A stretch of DNA of 64,000 bases from Pseudovibrio sp. Ad37 (GTDB taxonomy: Bacteria; Pseudomonadota; Alphaproteobacteria; Rhizobiales; Stappiaceae). Where the stretch lies: contig NZ_LMCF01000026.1 in NCBI RefSeq assembly GCF_001623075.1, forward strand, positions 62,001 to 126,000. Reading direction: 5' to 3'. Made by a program: the position numbers and the translations under genes. How positions within the stretch are numbered: position 1 is the first letter of the stretch; each line of letters starts with the position of its first letter. This document shows positions 10,332 to 19,967 of the stretch, in pieces. The notes under the pieces are model-generated. The model did not search any database, had not been told where the DNA came from, and saw only the letters and a list, made by a program, of their open reading frames with translations.

Positions 10332-10457
10332 TTGGAAAGCGCGGGATAGTTTCGTAAAATCCCGACACAACCTGAAGGCTTGGACTGCATCTCTAAGAAT
10401 CTGACATCATCTCGGGAAGAACAGTCCCGGAAATTATAGTAAATTGGGAACGATAAC

Positions 10458-11753
10458 GTGGCGATTAAGCTCTCCTCAAAGTCTGAAGGTTTCGAAGAAG
10501 AAATTCGTGCCCTGCTTGGAAGCAAGCGGGAAACTTCAGAGGATGTGGATCATATCGTGCGCGACATTCTGCGGGATGTCGAAATGCGCGGTGATGCAGC
10601 TGTGCTCGAATACACCAACAAATTTGACCGTATGTCGGCCAAATCTATGGACGAGCTGAAAGTAACTGAAGCGGAGATAGAGGCAGCTGTTGCTCAAATC
10701 CCTGCTGAAACACTGGAAGCCTTGCAGCTTGCCCATGATCGTATTCGTTCCCACCATCAAAAGCAGCTGCCCGAAAGCTACACTTACAAAGATGCCATCG
10801 GCGTAGAGCTGGGCGCTATCTGGACTGCAGTGGAAGCTGTTGGTGTGTATGTACCTGGCGGTCTTGCCAGCTATCCGTCCTCTGTGCTCATGAATGTCGT
10901 GCCTGCAAAGGTTGCTGGCGTTGAGCGCATCGTGATGGTGGTTCCAAGCCCTGATGACGTACTCAACCCACTCGTGTTGGCAGCAGCTAAGATGTCTGGT
11001 GTTTCAGAGATCTACCGCGTAGGCGGGGCTCAGGCTGTTGGGGCGCTGGCATATGGCACAGAAACAATTGCGCCGGTCTCCAAGATTGTTGGTCCGGGCA
11101 ATGCGTACGTTTCAGCAGCAAAGCGCCGTGTGTTCGGAACTGTCGGCATCGATATGATCGCTGGCCCATCCGAAATCCTCGTCGTGGCTGACAAAGATAA
11201 CAACCCGGACTGGGTTGCCGTCGATCTGCTCTCTCAGGCAGAGCATGATCCGGTTGCGCAGTCCATTCTCATCACGGACAGCGAAGAACTGGCAGCGGCT
11301 GTAGAAGAGGCCGTGGAGCGTCAGCTCACCACGCTGCCACGTGCAGATGTTGCGCGTCAGAGCTGGAATGACTTCGGAGCGATCATCACCGTCGACAATT
11401 TGGATGACGCTATGGTGCTCTCCAATCGTTTTGCACCAGAACATCTTGAGCTGTGTGTTGAGGACCCTGATGCACTGCTGCCAAAAATGAGAAATGCTGG
11501 CGCAGTTTTTGTTGGACGTTACACACCAGAAGCGATCGGCGATTATGTCGGCGGTTCAAACCATGTGCTGCCGACGGCTCGCTCGGCGCGCTTCTCCTCT
11601 GGTCTGTCTACGCTGGAGTTCGTAAAGAGAACTTCGCTTCTGCGCTGTAACCCGGAAAACCTCGCACAGATCGGCCCTGCGGCCGTCACACTGGCAGAAG
11701 TGGAAGGTCTGCAGGCGCATGGACGTTCAGTCTCTATTCGCTTAAACCACTAG
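10458..11753 (+). CDS. hisD: Histidinol dehydrogenase
   Basis: A 431-residue zinc enzyme that oxidises L-histidinol to L-histidine using NAD, the last two steps of histidine synthesis. The family signature around IDMIAGPSEILVVAD and the glycine-rich VGGAQAVGALAYGT segment are present, as is GGSNHVLPT near the C-terminus. Translation starts at GTG. It is isolated from other his genes, as is usual for this block. Confidence 0.96.
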   Translation: MAIKLSSKSEGFEEEIRALLGSKRETSEDVDHIVRDILRDVEMRGDAAVLEYTNKFDRMSAKSMDELKVTEAEIEAAVAQIPAETLEALQLAHDRIRSHHQKQLPESYTYKDAIGVELGAIWTAVEAVGVYVPGGLASYPSSVLMNVVPAKVAGVERIVMVVPSPDDVLNPLVLAAAKMSGVSEIYRVGGAQAVGALAYGTETIAPVSKIVGPGNAYVSAAKRRVFGTVGIDMIAGPSEILVVADKDNNPDWVAVDLLSQAEHDPVAQSILITDSEELAAAVEEAVERQLTTLPRADVARQSWNDFGAIITVDNLDDAMVLSNRFAPEHLELCVEDPDALLPKMRNAGAVFVGRYTPEAIGDYVGGSNHVLPTARSARFSSGLSTLEFVKRTSLLRCNPENLAQIGPAAVTLAEVEGLQAHGRSVSIRLNH

Positions 11754-11784
11754 TTAATTGATCCAGGACGGAAAAGATCGCTTG

Positions 11785-12294
11785 ATGAATAAGGAAGTCC
11801 CTGTAAACGAAGAACAGAGACAACAAGGAATAGAACGCCTTTTTGAGGTGGTCCTTGATCCGGATTCTATTGTGCGCGCCGACAAAGACGTCGAGCGGGA
11901 GCGAAAAATTGCGATCTTTGATCTGGTAGAGGAAAACATGTTTTCTCCGGTCGGGCCCGATCAGGGCCCGTACCGGTTGGACCTGGCTATGATCAAGCGT
12001 AAGCTTGTGCTGGGAGTTCGGGATGAAATGGGCAGCGAAATAGCAACCCACATCCTCTCGCTCACCCCTTTCAGGAAGATCATTAAAGACTACTTCATGA
12101 TCTGTGAGAGCTACTACGATGCAATTCGAAGTGCCTCACCAAAACAGATTGAAGCAATCGATATGGGGCGTCGTGGACTACACGACGACGGCGCCTGCAT
12201 ATTGGAAGAGCGCCTGAAAGGGAAAATCACCATCGACCATCAAACCGCCCGACGACTGTTTACGCTCATTTGCGCCTTGCAGCACCGGGGGTAA
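11785..12294 (+). CDS. UPF0262 family protein
   Basis: A 169-residue protein of the UPF0262 family, found mainly in alphaproteobacteria, with no known function. The ATG at 11785 is preferred to an upstream TTG at 11758 because it gives the normal family length. It lies 31 bases after hisD, and its stop is 2 bases before the next start, so hisD, this gene and the phosphatase are probably cotranscribed and translationally coupled. Confidence 0.85.
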   Translation: MNKEVPVNEEQRQQGIERLFEVVLDPDSIVRADKDVERERKIAIFDLVEENMFSPVGPDQGPYRLDLAMIKRKLVLGVRDEMGSEIATHILSLTPFRKIIKDYFMICESYYDAIRSASPKQIEAIDMGRRGLHDDGACILEERLKGKITIDHQTARRLFTLICALQHRG

Positions 12295-12296
12295 GT

Positions 12297-12728
12297 ATGG
12301 CCGAGTTTATGTCACGGCCAAGTTCCATCCTGTTTATCTGCAGAATGAACGCCGTACGCTCTCCGATGGCAGAGGGCTTGACCCAACTGCTCTACCCCAA
12401 ACAGGTCTATACGCGCTCCTGTGGCGTCTTTGCAGGCGAACGTGATCCGTTTGTCGACTCTGTTATGGATGAGCTTGGGATGGACCTGAGCAATCACCAT
12501 CCAAAAACATTTGAGGATCTGGCCGAAGACGGGTTCGACCTCATTGTTACGCTTGCTCCGGAGGCCCACCACATGGCATTGGAGCTGACACGCGCACAGC
12601 ACGTCGATGTTGAGTACTGGCCGACGATTGACCCGACAGTGGCAACAGGAAGCCGTTCACAGATCATGGATGCGTACAGAGCGGTGCGTGATACGCTTAA
12701 GAGAAAAATAGAACAACGTATGCAATAA
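12297..12728 (+). CDS. Low-molecular-weight phosphatase / arsenate-reductase-like protein
   Basis: A 143-residue protein of the low-molecular-weight tyrosine phosphatase fold. The phosphate-binding loop CRMNAVRS (CX5R) is near residue 18, and a conserved aspartate is found in the TIDPT segment near the C-terminus. The ATG at 12297 follows a GGGGG site at the end of the UPF0262 gene. In this conserved block the gene is often labelled arsenate reductase, but nothing nearby suggests arsenic resistance; its substrate is unknown. Confidence 0.85.
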   Translation: MAEFMSRPSSILFICRMNAVRSPMAEGLTQLLYPKQVYTRSCGVFAGERDPFVDSVMDELGMDLSNHHPKTFEDLAEDGFDLIVTLAPEAHHMALELTRAQHVDVEYWPTIDPTVATGSRSQIMDAYRAVRDTLKRKIEQRMQ

Positions 12729-12900
12729 GCTGCTGAAAATACTCTACGCGTGGCCTTTGCATGTGTTTTCCACCCCAAAACAAGGAATAAGCGGTAAAAC
12801 TCGTCAAACTGCCCTCCAAGAAATGGAGGTAGCCTGTTCACTTTTGGCGAGTTATCCGGTAGGTTCCGCGAAAATTCCATTTAACTAATCAGGAATCCTA

Positions 12901-13119
12901 ATGGCTAAAGAAGAAATGCTGGAGTTTCCAGGCGTCGTCGTCGAACTCCTTCCTAATGCGACTTTTCGTGTGAAACTTGAAAACGATCACGAAATTATCG
13001 CTCACACTGCTGGTCGTATGCGTAAAAACCGTATTCGCGTTCTGGCTGGCGATAAAGTGCTCGTGGAAATGACACCATATGACCTGACAAAGGGTCGTAT
13101 CACCTATCGCTACAAATAA
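12901..13119 (+). CDS. infA: Translation initiation factor IF-1
   Basis: A 72-residue S1/OB-fold protein, full length for IF-1, which binds the ribosomal A site during initiation. The sequence begins [11 protein letters not shown] and ends GRITYRYK, as is usual in alphaproteobacteria. An AGGA site lies upstream. The leader contains a small hairpin (CCTCCA-AGAAA-TGGAGG, 12814-12830) of unknown relevance. Confidence 0.98.
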   Translation: MAKEEMLEFPGVVVELLPNATFRVKLENDHEIIAHTAGRMRKNRIRVLAGDKVLVEMTPYDLTKGRITYRYK

Positions 13120-13196
13120 GCGATCCACTGAGCGCGGGTTCTTGATGAGCCTGCCTTAGTTGAGCTCTGGTCTGTAATTCATCGGGGAACTGGCAT

Positions 13197-13832
13197 ATGA
13201 CCAAAGAACTGCCGTTAGTATTGGCCTCCGGGTCACCACGTCGTCTGGCGTTGCTTCAGCAGATTGGTATAGAACCGGAATTCCTCCTGCCTGCAGACAT
13301 TGATGAGACGCCTGTGCGTGGGGAAAGCCCGCGCGCGCTGGCTCAAAGACTTGCACGCGGCAAAGCAGCCGCTGCACGTGTTCTGATCGACCGGGATGAC
13401 GAAAAAGCGCATTCCATCATCCTGGGGTCTGACACAGTTGTTGCAGTAGGACGCCGCATCCTGCCAAAGGCCGAGAGTAAGGAGCAGGCCAGCGTCTGCC
13501 TTCAACTGCTTTCCGGTCGCATGCACAAGGTTTACACCGGCGTTTGCGTGAATATGCCCGATGGCGTGGTTCGCACAAAACTGGTTGAAACCCGCGTACG
13601 TTTCCGTCGTCTGTCTTCTCATGACACAGGAAAGTACCTCGCCTCAGGGGAGTGGCGTGGTAAAGCAGGCGGCTACGCTATTCAGGGCCTTGCTGGCGCG
13701 TTTATTGCGCGTGTGATTGGATCTTACCCAAGCGTTGTCGGTTTGCCTCTGCTGGAGACCGCAAGCCTCTTACAGTCAGCTGGCTATCCAACTCAAAAAA
13801 CATGGGACGAAGACGCTGTACCTGCTGCATAG
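13197..13832 (+). CDS. maf: Maf family nucleotide pyrophosphatase
   Basis: A 211-residue Maf protein that hydrolyses non-canonical or excess nucleoside triphosphates (dTTP/UTP or m7GTP type). The N-terminal [12 protein letters not shown] motif and the GSDTVV and [10 protein letters not shown] motifs of the active site are all present. It follows infA as in related genomes. Which Maf subtype it is cannot be decided by eye. Confidence 0.95.
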   Translation: MTKELPLVLASGSPRRLALLQQIGIEPEFLLPADIDETPVRGESPRALAQRLARGKAAAARVLIDRDDEKAHSIILGSDTVVAVGRRILPKAESKEQASVCLQLLSGRMHKVYTGVCVNMPDGVVRTKLVETRVRFRRLSSHDTGKYLASGEWRGKAGGYAIQGLAGAFIARVIGSYPSVVGLPLLETASLLQSAGYPTQKTWDEDAVPAA

Positions 13833-13843
13833 GCAGGAGAAGG

Positions 13844-14203
13844 CTAACGCGCAAACCCACCCACAGTTTGTACATATCGTGGTGACAAGCTCGCAAGAGC
13901 ATTGCGCAGCTCCTGAGTTGGTTTGCCATAAACTGTCATGCCTGTTGGGTGCAATGTGTCCATAAACTGCTTGGAATAGGTGTTGGAGAACCACGTCAGG
14001 TGCAACATTGCTGAGTTGCTGTCCTTGAAGCTCGTAAAAATCTCGCAGGATTGCCCGTCTTCGCTCAGGTACCAGACATAAGCTGTGGTATCACCCTGCA
14101 TTTGCTGGACTGCTTTCACCATCTCCACCATCAGTCCTTCAAAGACTTTCGGTTCTGCGGTGGCCAGGTGCGTTGTCAGAATCCAAGAAACTTCATTGTT
14201 CAT
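13844..14203 (-). CDS. Antibiotic-biosynthesis-monooxygenase-like (ABM fold) small protein
   Basis: A 119-residue protein resembling putative quinol monooxygenases of the ABM dimeric alpha-beta barrel family: a short N-terminal strand, a helix with an EMVKAVQQ segment, and a second strand/helix with SFKDSNSAMLHLTWFSN. The ATG at 14203 is preceded by GGGGAAG. It is convergent with maf (11-base gap) and separates maf from yacG, which are usually adjacent, so it may be an insertion into the block. The enzymatic activity is uncertain. Confidence 0.6.
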   Translation of the reverse strand: MNNEVSWILTTHLATAEPKVFEGLMVEMVKAVQQMQGDTTAYVWYLSEDGQSCEIFTSFKDSNSAMLHLTWFSNTYSKQFMDTLHPTGMTVYGKPTQELRNALASLSPRYVQTVGGFAR

Positions 14204-14585
14204 TATACGCTTCCCCGGTGTTCGCGAGATACTTTCAAATCCATACAGAACTCAGAGTGTATCCCTGAAACGTGGTTCTGGTGTTCGGATAAGGATACGA
14301 GCATGTTCAAAAGTGCCTGCCTATGGCTAATCTTAGTCTGAACTCTAATTGCTGCAAAGTTGTTTGCAGCTAAACTGTTTAACGCCTTAAATTTAGGAGA
14401 TAATTTGCAGTTGTGAAGGGGTGGCTGACGCTCCGTTACTCCAAATTCAACAAAACCATCAAAATGATCTGATTTTATCTCTTGATGTCCTGTAGATTTC
14501 TGGCTAGAGGCACTAGCAGATGCTCTGCTGAGCCGGATAGGTGAACAGCCATATCTGCGAAGATCAAAGCTAGCAGTTGAGAGAG
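14204..14585. other. Intergenic region between the ABM-like gene and yacG
   Basis: About 380 bases without a convincing gene. The divergent promoters of the monooxygenase-like gene and of yacG must lie here. A minus-strand open frame crosses it and runs into yacG, but its composition and lack of a start signal argue against coding. Confidence 0.4.
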
Positions 14586-14783
14586 ATGATGAAGAAGCCA
14601 TCAGTAAAATGCCCGATCTGCGAGAAACCAGCGCAAGAGGCAACAAAGCCGTTTTGCTCAGACAGGTGTAAACAGGTGGATCTCAACAAGTGGTTGAGTG
14701 GTCATTATTCCGTACCCGCGGTTGAGGAAGAGTTCTCTGAATCTGATATCACTGACCTAGAAAATTCACGTATTCTGCACTGA
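14586..14783 (+). CDS. yacG: DNA gyrase inhibitor YacG (zinc-binding)
   Basis: A 65-residue zinc protein with the paired cysteine motif CPIC...CSDRC that defines YacG, which binds and inhibits GyrB in Escherichia coli. A KWLSGHYSVP segment follows, also typical. Two successive ATG codons (14586 and 14589) are both possible starts after GAGAG. A TTG at 14577 is less likely. Confidence 0.9.
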   Translation: MMKKPSVKCPICEKPAQEATKPFCSDRCKQVDLNKWLSGHYSVPAVEEEFSESDITDLENSRILH

Positions 14784-15127
14784 GCATTTGGGGATAAATA
14801 TTTCGAGAATCTAAGGGTTTTTTCGATAAATTTTACCAAATTCGGGTGTTTTCTACCTCTGATTTATTGAGCCAACAAGTTGATATATTATAAGGATTCT
14901 CAACAATCCTACCCCTTGTAATAGGTACTAATAAGGCTCGCGATTAAAAAGTCAGGCTCTGAATTTTTTTTCAGTTAGATGGCGAAATATATCTCCTTTA
15001 GTCTTGTGCCTGTCACAGTTATGGGCAATTGTACCGAGCGTGTTCTTGGGAGGTTTGCGCGGATATAGAGATTCTCGCGTAGCCGTCTCGTTAAATTGCT
15101 TGGGGCAATTGAATAAAGGCAAGACCT
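14784..15127. other. Upstream region of the 5'-nucleotidase gene
   Basis: 344 AT-rich bases with no gene, likely containing the nucleotidase promoter. A CTGTCAC half-site at 15010-15016 resembles half of a Pho box, but the matching upstream half is poor. Confidence 0.4.
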
Positions 15128-16726
15128 ATGAAAAAGCATCTCTTGGGCGCAACTGCGCTTTTGTTGTCTTTTGGCGTTTCCGCGCCGGCTATGGCAGAAT
15201 TTGATCTGACCATTTTGCATACGAATGATTTCCATTCCCGCATTGAGCCAATCAACAAGTACGACTCGAATTGTTCCGCAAAGGATGATGCAAAAGGCAA
15301 GTGTTTGGGTGGCACTGCCCGTTTGGAAACAGCAATCAAAGAGCGCCGTGCGGCTGCTAAAAACTCTATCCTCGTGGATGGTGGTGACCAGTTCCAGGGT
15401 TCTCTGTTCTACACTTACTACAAAGGTAAGGCTGCTGCTGAGTTCATGAACACTCTTGGTTACGACGCAATGACCGTCGGCAACCACGAGTTTGATGATG
15501 GTCCAGAAGTTCTGCGTGGCTTCATGGATATCGTGAACTTCCCGGTTCTTCTTGCAAACGCTGACGTCTCCAAAGAAGGCAAGCTGATCGGCGTTCTGAA
15601 GCCTACCTCTATCGTTGAGCGTGACGGCGAAAAAATCGGTTTCATCGGCCTGACGCCAGATGACACGCATGAGCTGTCCAGCCCTGGCGATCATGTTACA
15701 TTCTACGACCCAATCGAAGCTGCTACCAAACACGTTGCTGAGCTTCAGGCGCAGGGTGTGAACAAGATCATCGTTCTGTCTCACTCCGGTTACGACGTTG
15801 ATAAGAAAATCGCTGCTGCTGTAGACGGTATCGATGTGATTGTAGGCGGCCATACCAACACTTATCTGTCCAACACTTCTGACCGTGCTGAAGGCCCATA
15901 CCCAACTTGGGTTGAAGCTCCAAACGGAAAGAAAGCTGCGATCGTATCTGCATACGCTTACGGCAAATTCCTTGGCGAGTTGAACGTGAAGTTTGACGAC
16001 AACGGCGACGTGATCGAAGCTGTTGGCGAGCCAATCATCATGGACGCGAAGGTTGCTGAAAACGAAGTAACCAAAGCACGTATCGCAGAACTTGCTGGTC
16101 CGCTTGACGAAATTCGCACCGAAGTTATCGGCGCAACTGCAGCACCAGTAGATGGTGACCGCAAGTCTTGCCGCGCACGTGAGTGTGAAATGGGTGTTCT
16201 CGTAGCTGACGCTATGCTTGCTGCAACGAAAGACAAAGGCGTTGAAATCGCAATCACCAACGGTGGTGGTCTGCGTGCTTCTATCGACGCTGGCGAAGTA
16301 ACCATGGGCGAAGCTCTGGCAGTTCTTCCTTTCCAGAACACTCTGGCGACCTTCGAACTTCAGGGTAAGTTCATCAAAACCGCTCTCGAAAACGGTCTGT
16401 CCAAGATCGAAGAAGGCGGCGGACGCTTCCCACAGATTGCTGGTCTGAAGTTCACCTTTGATGCGTCCAAGCCTGCTGGTGAGCGTGTTGTTGAAGTAAC
16501 CTTGGAAGACGGTTCTGCAATTGATGCAGACAAGCTTTACAAGCTTGCAACCAACAACTACGTTCGTAACGGTGGTGACGGCTACAAGATCTTCGCAACA
16601 GAAGGTAAAAACGCATACGACTACGGTCCAGGCCTTGAGTTCGTACTTGCTGACTTCCTGAAAGCGCAGGGCGGTGCATACGAGCCTAAATTGGCTGGTC
16701 GCATCACTGACGCAACTGCAAAATAA
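15128..16726 (+). CDS. Secreted 5'-nucleotidase / 2',3'-cyclic phosphodiesterase (UshA-like)
   Basis: A 532-residue periplasmic or exported enzyme releasing phosphate and nucleoside from nucleotides. A Sec signal peptide (residues 1-23, APAMA|E) is followed by the metallophosphatase domain with LHTNDFHSR and GNHEFDDG, and HSGYDVD and GGHTN further along. The C-terminal 5'-nucleotidase domain carries the NGGGLRASI substrate-binding loop. It is a single gene with its own terminator. UshA-like activity is likely, but the preferred substrate cannot be read from the sequence. Confidence 0.93.
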   Translation: MKKHLLGATALLLSFGVSAPAMAEFDLTILHTNDFHSRIEPINKYDSNCSAKDDAKGKCLGGTARLETAIKERRAAAKNSILVDGGDQFQGSLFYTYYKGKAAAEFMNTLGYDAMTVGNHEFDDGPEVLRGFMDIVNFPVLLANADVSKEGKLIGVLKPTSIVERDGEKIGFIGLTPDDTHELSSPGDHVTFYDPIEAATKHVAELQAQGVNKIIVLSHSGYDVDKKIAAAVDGIDVIVGGHTNTYLSNTSDRAEGPYPTWVEAPNGKKAAIVSAYAYGKFLGELNVKFDDNGDVIEAVGEPIIMDAKVAENEVTKARIAELAGPLDEIRTEVIGATAAPVDGDRKSCRARECEMGVLVADAMLAATKDKGVEIAITNGGGLRASIDAGEVTMGEALAVLPFQNTLATFELQGKFIKTALENGLSKIEEGGGRFPQIAGLKFTFDASKPAGERVVEVTLEDGSAIDADKLYKLATNNYVRNGGDGYKIFATEGKNAYDYGPGLEFVLADFLKAQGGAYEPKLAGRITDATAK

Positions 16727-16752
16727 GCTGATCTTGTTGAGCAGATAAATTT

Positions 16753-16780
16753 AAGCCGGAGGCACACGCCTCCGGCTTTT
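16753..16780 (+). terminator. Rho-independent terminator after the 5'-nucleotidase
   Basis: A perfect 11-bp stem (AAGCCGGAGGC / GCCTCCGGCTT) with an ACAC loop and a T-run. Confidence 0.92.
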
Positions 16781-16850
16781 TCTTTGCCTTGCTCATTATT
16801 GCTCTTTTTAAACAGAGGCTTGCACAAAAGCGCATTGACCGCTTACAAAT

Positions 16851-17774
16851 ATGCAGCTTCTGAACCTCAAAAGGCGTGTGAACGTGAGCATTCTCGAAAC
16901 GGAACAACAAAGGCTCATTGATCGTTTTCACGCCCAAAAGCCAATCCGCTCATGGTCCATGATCATCTCGATCTTTGGAGACTGCGTTGCGCCGCGTGGT
17001 GGTGAGCTCTGGATGGGAAACATCACCGAGATCATGCAGATGGTTGGGATCAACTCCGGAGTGGTCCGCACCGCCATGTCTCGTCTGGCCACTGATGGCT
17101 GGTTGGAGCGCACACGCATCGGTCGCAACTCGTTCTATCGCCTTACCAAAATGGGCCGCGAGACTTTTGATCAGGCAACGCCGCGCATTTATGCCCGTGG
17201 TCCGGCAAACGGGAATGGCAACTGGATCACGGCAATTCTGAGTGAAGGGGAGGGGCGGGCTGAACGCCGGGAACACCTGACAGATCAGGGCTTTGGCGTG
17301 ATCGCGCCGAACGTGTTGATTAAACCGGACATCGGCCAGCAATTGCCCAAATCCTCAGAGAAGGTCGTGTTTATGCAATCCAAGGCACCTTCTGACAAAG
17401 CCGTGCAGCTTGCCCGGCAAGCCTGGAACCTGGAGAGCTTGCAGCAGGGATACCGCGAGTTCATTGAAAATTACGGCGGCTTGCAAGCACTTCTTGAGTG
17501 TGGAAGCCGTGCTCCTATTGCACCAGAAACAGCTCTGATCATCCGCATCATTCTGATCCATGACCTCCGGCGACTGGTTCTCAGAGATCCTGAGCTGCCT
17601 TTACAAGCCCTGCCAGATAAGTGGGAGGGAAGCGTCGCACGAGAACTTGCAGCGGGCATCTACAACACCCTGAGAGATCACGGTGAGGTCTGGCTTGATT
17701 CTAACGCCAAGAATGCAGAGGGCGCTTTGCCATCTCCTGAACCTGCTTTTTTTGAACGGTTCCAACCTTTGTAA
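16851..17774 (+). CDS. paaX: PaaX, phenylacetyl-CoA-responsive repressor
   Basis: A 307-residue winged-helix regulator. In the family, PaaX represses the phenylacetate operon and is released by phenylacetyl-CoA. The N-terminal RSWSMIISIFGDCVAPRGG segment and the helix-turn-helix around GINSGVVRTAMSRLATDGWLERTRIGRNSFY are characteristic. It lies directly upstream of paaABCDE on the same strand with a 129-base gap that contains a likely operator. The start at 16851 lacks a clear ribosome binding site; a GTG a few codons later cannot be excluded. Confidence 0.93.
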   Translation: MQLLNLKRRVNVSILETEQQRLIDRFHAQKPIRSWSMIISIFGDCVAPRGGELWMGNITEIMQMVGINSGVVRTAMSRLATDGWLERTRIGRNSFYRLTKMGRETFDQATPRIYARGPANGNGNWITAILSEGEGRAERREHLTDQGFGVIAPNVLIKPDIGQQLPKSSEKVVFMQSKAPSDKAVQLARQAWNLESLQQGYREFIENYGGLQALLECGSRAPIAPETALIIRIILIHDLRRLVLRDPELPLQALPDKWEGSVARELAAGIYNTLRDHGEVWLDSNAKNAEGALPSPEPAFFERFQPL

Positions 17775-17815
17775 TCATTAGCGAATTTAGAATTGTCCTA
17801 AAATGCACCCTTAAA

Positions 17816-17855
17816 TGTTACAAAAAATACTTGTGAGAATGGTATTCTGTGACAT
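17816..17855. promoter_or_regulatory. Candidate operator of the paaABCDE promoter
   Basis: An inverted repeat AGAAT-GGT-ATTCT (17836-17848) is flanked by TGTTACA and TGTGACA. It sits 56 bases before paaA, right after paaX, where a PaaX or other operator is expected. Assignment to PaaX is inference. Confidence 0.4.
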
Positions 17856-17903
17856 ATTGAAGCGGAAACGAACATTGGTGTGCTCTTGGGAGGGACCTTA
17901 CCT

Positions 17904-18887
17904 ATGTACACGCAAGCATTGAACAACCCGGCAGTTGAGGCTGGTGTTGAGGACGAAGAGAAGCTTGCAGCTTTTCAAGCTCGCATTGATCGTGAAGAGA
18001 AGATTGAGCCCAACGACTGGATGCCAGCGGCCTATCGCAAGACGCTGGTCCGGCAGATCTCTCAGCATGCGCACTCAGAAGTGGTCGGCATGTTGCCAGA
18101 AGGAAACTGGGTGACGCGGGCTCCATCTTTGAAGCGCAAAGCCATCTTGCTTGCCAAAATTCAGGACGAAGGTGGTCACGGCCTCTACCTCTATTCCGCC
18201 GCAGAAACCCTGGGTGTTTCCCGCGAGGAACTGGTGGATCAATTGCTGACCGGCAAAGCCAAATACTCTTCCATCTTCAACTACCCAACGCTCAACTGGG
18301 CGGATGTTGGTGCCGTTGGCTGGTTGGTTGATGGTGCCGCAATTATGAACCAGATCCCGCTATGTCGCTGTTCTTTCGGGCCATATTCCCGTGCAATGAT
18401 CCGCATCTGTAAGGAAGAGAGCTTCCATCAGCGTCAGGGCTACGATCTTCTCGTTGCCATGATGAAAGGCACTGCAGAGCAGCAGGAGATGGTTCAGGAC
18501 GCCGTTAATCGCCTCTGGTGGCCTGCATTGATGATGTTTGGTCCCTCTGACAAGGACAGCAAGCACTCAGCCGCTAGCATGAAGTGGAAGATCAAGCGTT
18601 TTACCAACGATGAGCTTCGTCAAAAGTTCGTCGATGCCACTGTGCCTCAGGCAAAGGTTCTCGGCATTTCTCTGCCGGATATTGACCTCAAACTTAACGA
18701 GGAAACGGGGCACTGGGAGCATGGTGAACCGGACTGGGACGAGTTTTACAACACCATTCAAGGCAATGGCATCTGCAACAAGCAGCGGATGAAAGACCGC
18801 ATCAAGGCACATGAGGACGGTGCTTGGGTGCGCGAGGCTGCGCAGGCGTACGCTGCAAAGCAAGCCGCAAAGAAATCAGCTGCTTAA
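17904..18887 (+). CDS. paaA: 1,2-phenylacetyl-CoA epoxidase, catalytic subunit PaaA
   Basis: A 327-residue di-iron oxygenase subunit that, with PaaB, PaaC and the reductase PaaE, converts phenylacetyl-CoA to its 1,2-epoxide. The ferritin-like four-helix core shows both ExxH iron motifs, in IQDEGGHG and CKEESFHQ. The ATG at 17904 is used because a GGGAGGGA site precedes it and it matches the family N-terminus; a frame from 17880 is unlikely. First gene of the operon. Confidence 0.97.
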   Translation: MYTQALNNPAVEAGVEDEEKLAAFQARIDREEKIEPNDWMPAAYRKTLVRQISQHAHSEVVGMLPEGNWVTRAPSLKRKAILLAKIQDEGGHGLYLYSAAETLGVSREELVDQLLTGKAKYSSIFNYPTLNWADVGAVGWLVDGAAIMNQIPLCRCSFGPYSRAMIRICKEESFHQRQGYDLLVAMMKGTAEQQEMVQDAVNRLWWPALMMFGPSDKDSKHSAASMKWKIKRFTNDELRQKFVDATVPQAKVLGISLPDIDLKLNEETGHWEHGEPDWDEFYNTIQGNGICNKQRMKDRIKAHEDGAWVREAAQAYAAKQAAKKSAA

Positions 18888-18899
18888 GGGAGGGATCAG

Positions 18900-19187
18900 A
18901 TGAGCGAACAAGCAACACCACTTTGGGAAGTATTCATCAGAGCACGCAATGGCATGTCTCATAGACATGCAGGTTCTGTCCATGCAGCTGACGCGGAGAT
19001 GGCTCTGCAGGCAGCGCGAGACGTTTACACACGCCGCGGAGAAGGGCTGTCTATCTGGGTTGTCCCATCAGCAGCAATCATCGCGAACGATCCGGACGAG
19101 AAGGGCGAGATGTTTGAGCCAACAGCTTCAAAGATTTATCGCCACCCAACGTTCTATGAGTTGCCTGACGAAGTCGCGAATATGTAA
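18900..19187 (+). CDS. paaB: 1,2-phenylacetyl-CoA epoxidase subunit PaaB
   Basis: A 95-residue subunit that bridges the PaaAC heterodimers in the epoxidase complex. The WEVFIRARNGMSHRHAGSVHA start and the YELPDEVANM end are typical. GGGAGGG precedes the ATG; 12 bases separate it from paaA. Confidence 0.96.
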   Translation: MSEQATPLWEVFIRARNGMSHRHAGSVHAADAEMALQAARDVYTRRGEGLSIWVVPSAAIIANDPDEKGEMFEPTASKIYRHPTFYELPDEVANM

Positions 19188-19194
19188 GGAGGCC

Positions 19195-19953
19195 ATGATG
19201 ACAGATACGGCACTATTTACATATTGCATGCGGTTAGCTGACGACTCCGCAATTCTGAGCCAGCGACTAGGCGAATGGTGTGGTCACGCTTCTCACCTGG
19301 AAGAAGACATCGCACTCACCAATATCGCGCTTGATCTCATCGGTCATGCCCGTGAGCTCTACACCTATGCAGGGCAAATCGAAGGTAAGGGTCGCGACGA
19401 AGATGCCCTGTGTTTTCATAGGGTTGAGCGTGAATTCAACAATCTTCTGCTGGTCGAACAGCCCAATGATGATTTCGCGTATGCCATCATGCGCCAGTTC
19501 CTCTTCTCCGCGTTCATGCACCCGTTCTGGGAAGCGATGATGAACTCAAAAGACGAGCAACTGGCAGGTCTGGCAGCGAAAGCAGAGAAAGAAGCAGCTT
19601 ACCATCTGCGCCATTCTGCTGAGTGGGTGATCCGTCTGGGAGACGGCACCGAGGAAAGCCACAATCGCATAAGTGATGCGTTGGAGTTCCTCTGGATGTA
19701 CACCGGCGAGATGTTTGAATGTGACGAGGTTGTATCATCATTAGTTGCCAAAGAAGTTGCTGTAGATCCTATGTCTATCAAGCACTTATGGGATGAGACG
19801 GTGAACACGGTTCTGGCACGCGCCAATCTAGAACGTCCAACTGAAAGCTGGATGCAGACAGGTGGCCGTAAGGGCGAGCACAGCGAGCATCTGGGACATA
19901 TTCTGTCGCCAATGCAGTATCTGCAGCGCTCGTTCCCACAAGCCCAGTGGTGA
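19195..19953 (+). CDS. paaC: 1,2-phenylacetyl-CoA epoxidase structural subunit PaaC
   Basis: A 252-residue ferritin-like partner of PaaA, which in the family has lost most iron ligands and plays a structural role. The DIALTNIALDLIGHARELYTYAG segment and the C-terminal GGRKGEHSEHLGHIL are recognisable. AAGGAGG directly precedes two consecutive ATG codons (19195, 19198); either may be used. The gene begins 7 bases after paaB. Confidence 0.95.
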   Translation: MMTDTALFTYCMRLADDSAILSQRLGEWCGHASHLEEDIALTNIALDLIGHARELYTYAGQIEGKGRDEDALCFHRVEREFNNLLLVEQPNDDFAYAIMRQFLFSAFMHPFWEAMMNSKDEQLAGLAAKAEKEAAYHLRHSAEWVIRLGDGTEESHNRISDALEFLWMYTGEMFECDEVVSSLVAKEVAVDPMSIKHLWDETVNTVLARANLERPTESWMQTGGRKGEHSEHLGHILSPMQYLQRSFPQAQW

Positions 19954-19967
19954 TCGGGAGCTAACCC

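Noticed and set aside
14999-15016. Possible Pho box upstream of the 5'-nucleotidase
   Set aside because: Only the second half (CTGTCAC) fits; the first half matches four of seven bases, too weak to call.
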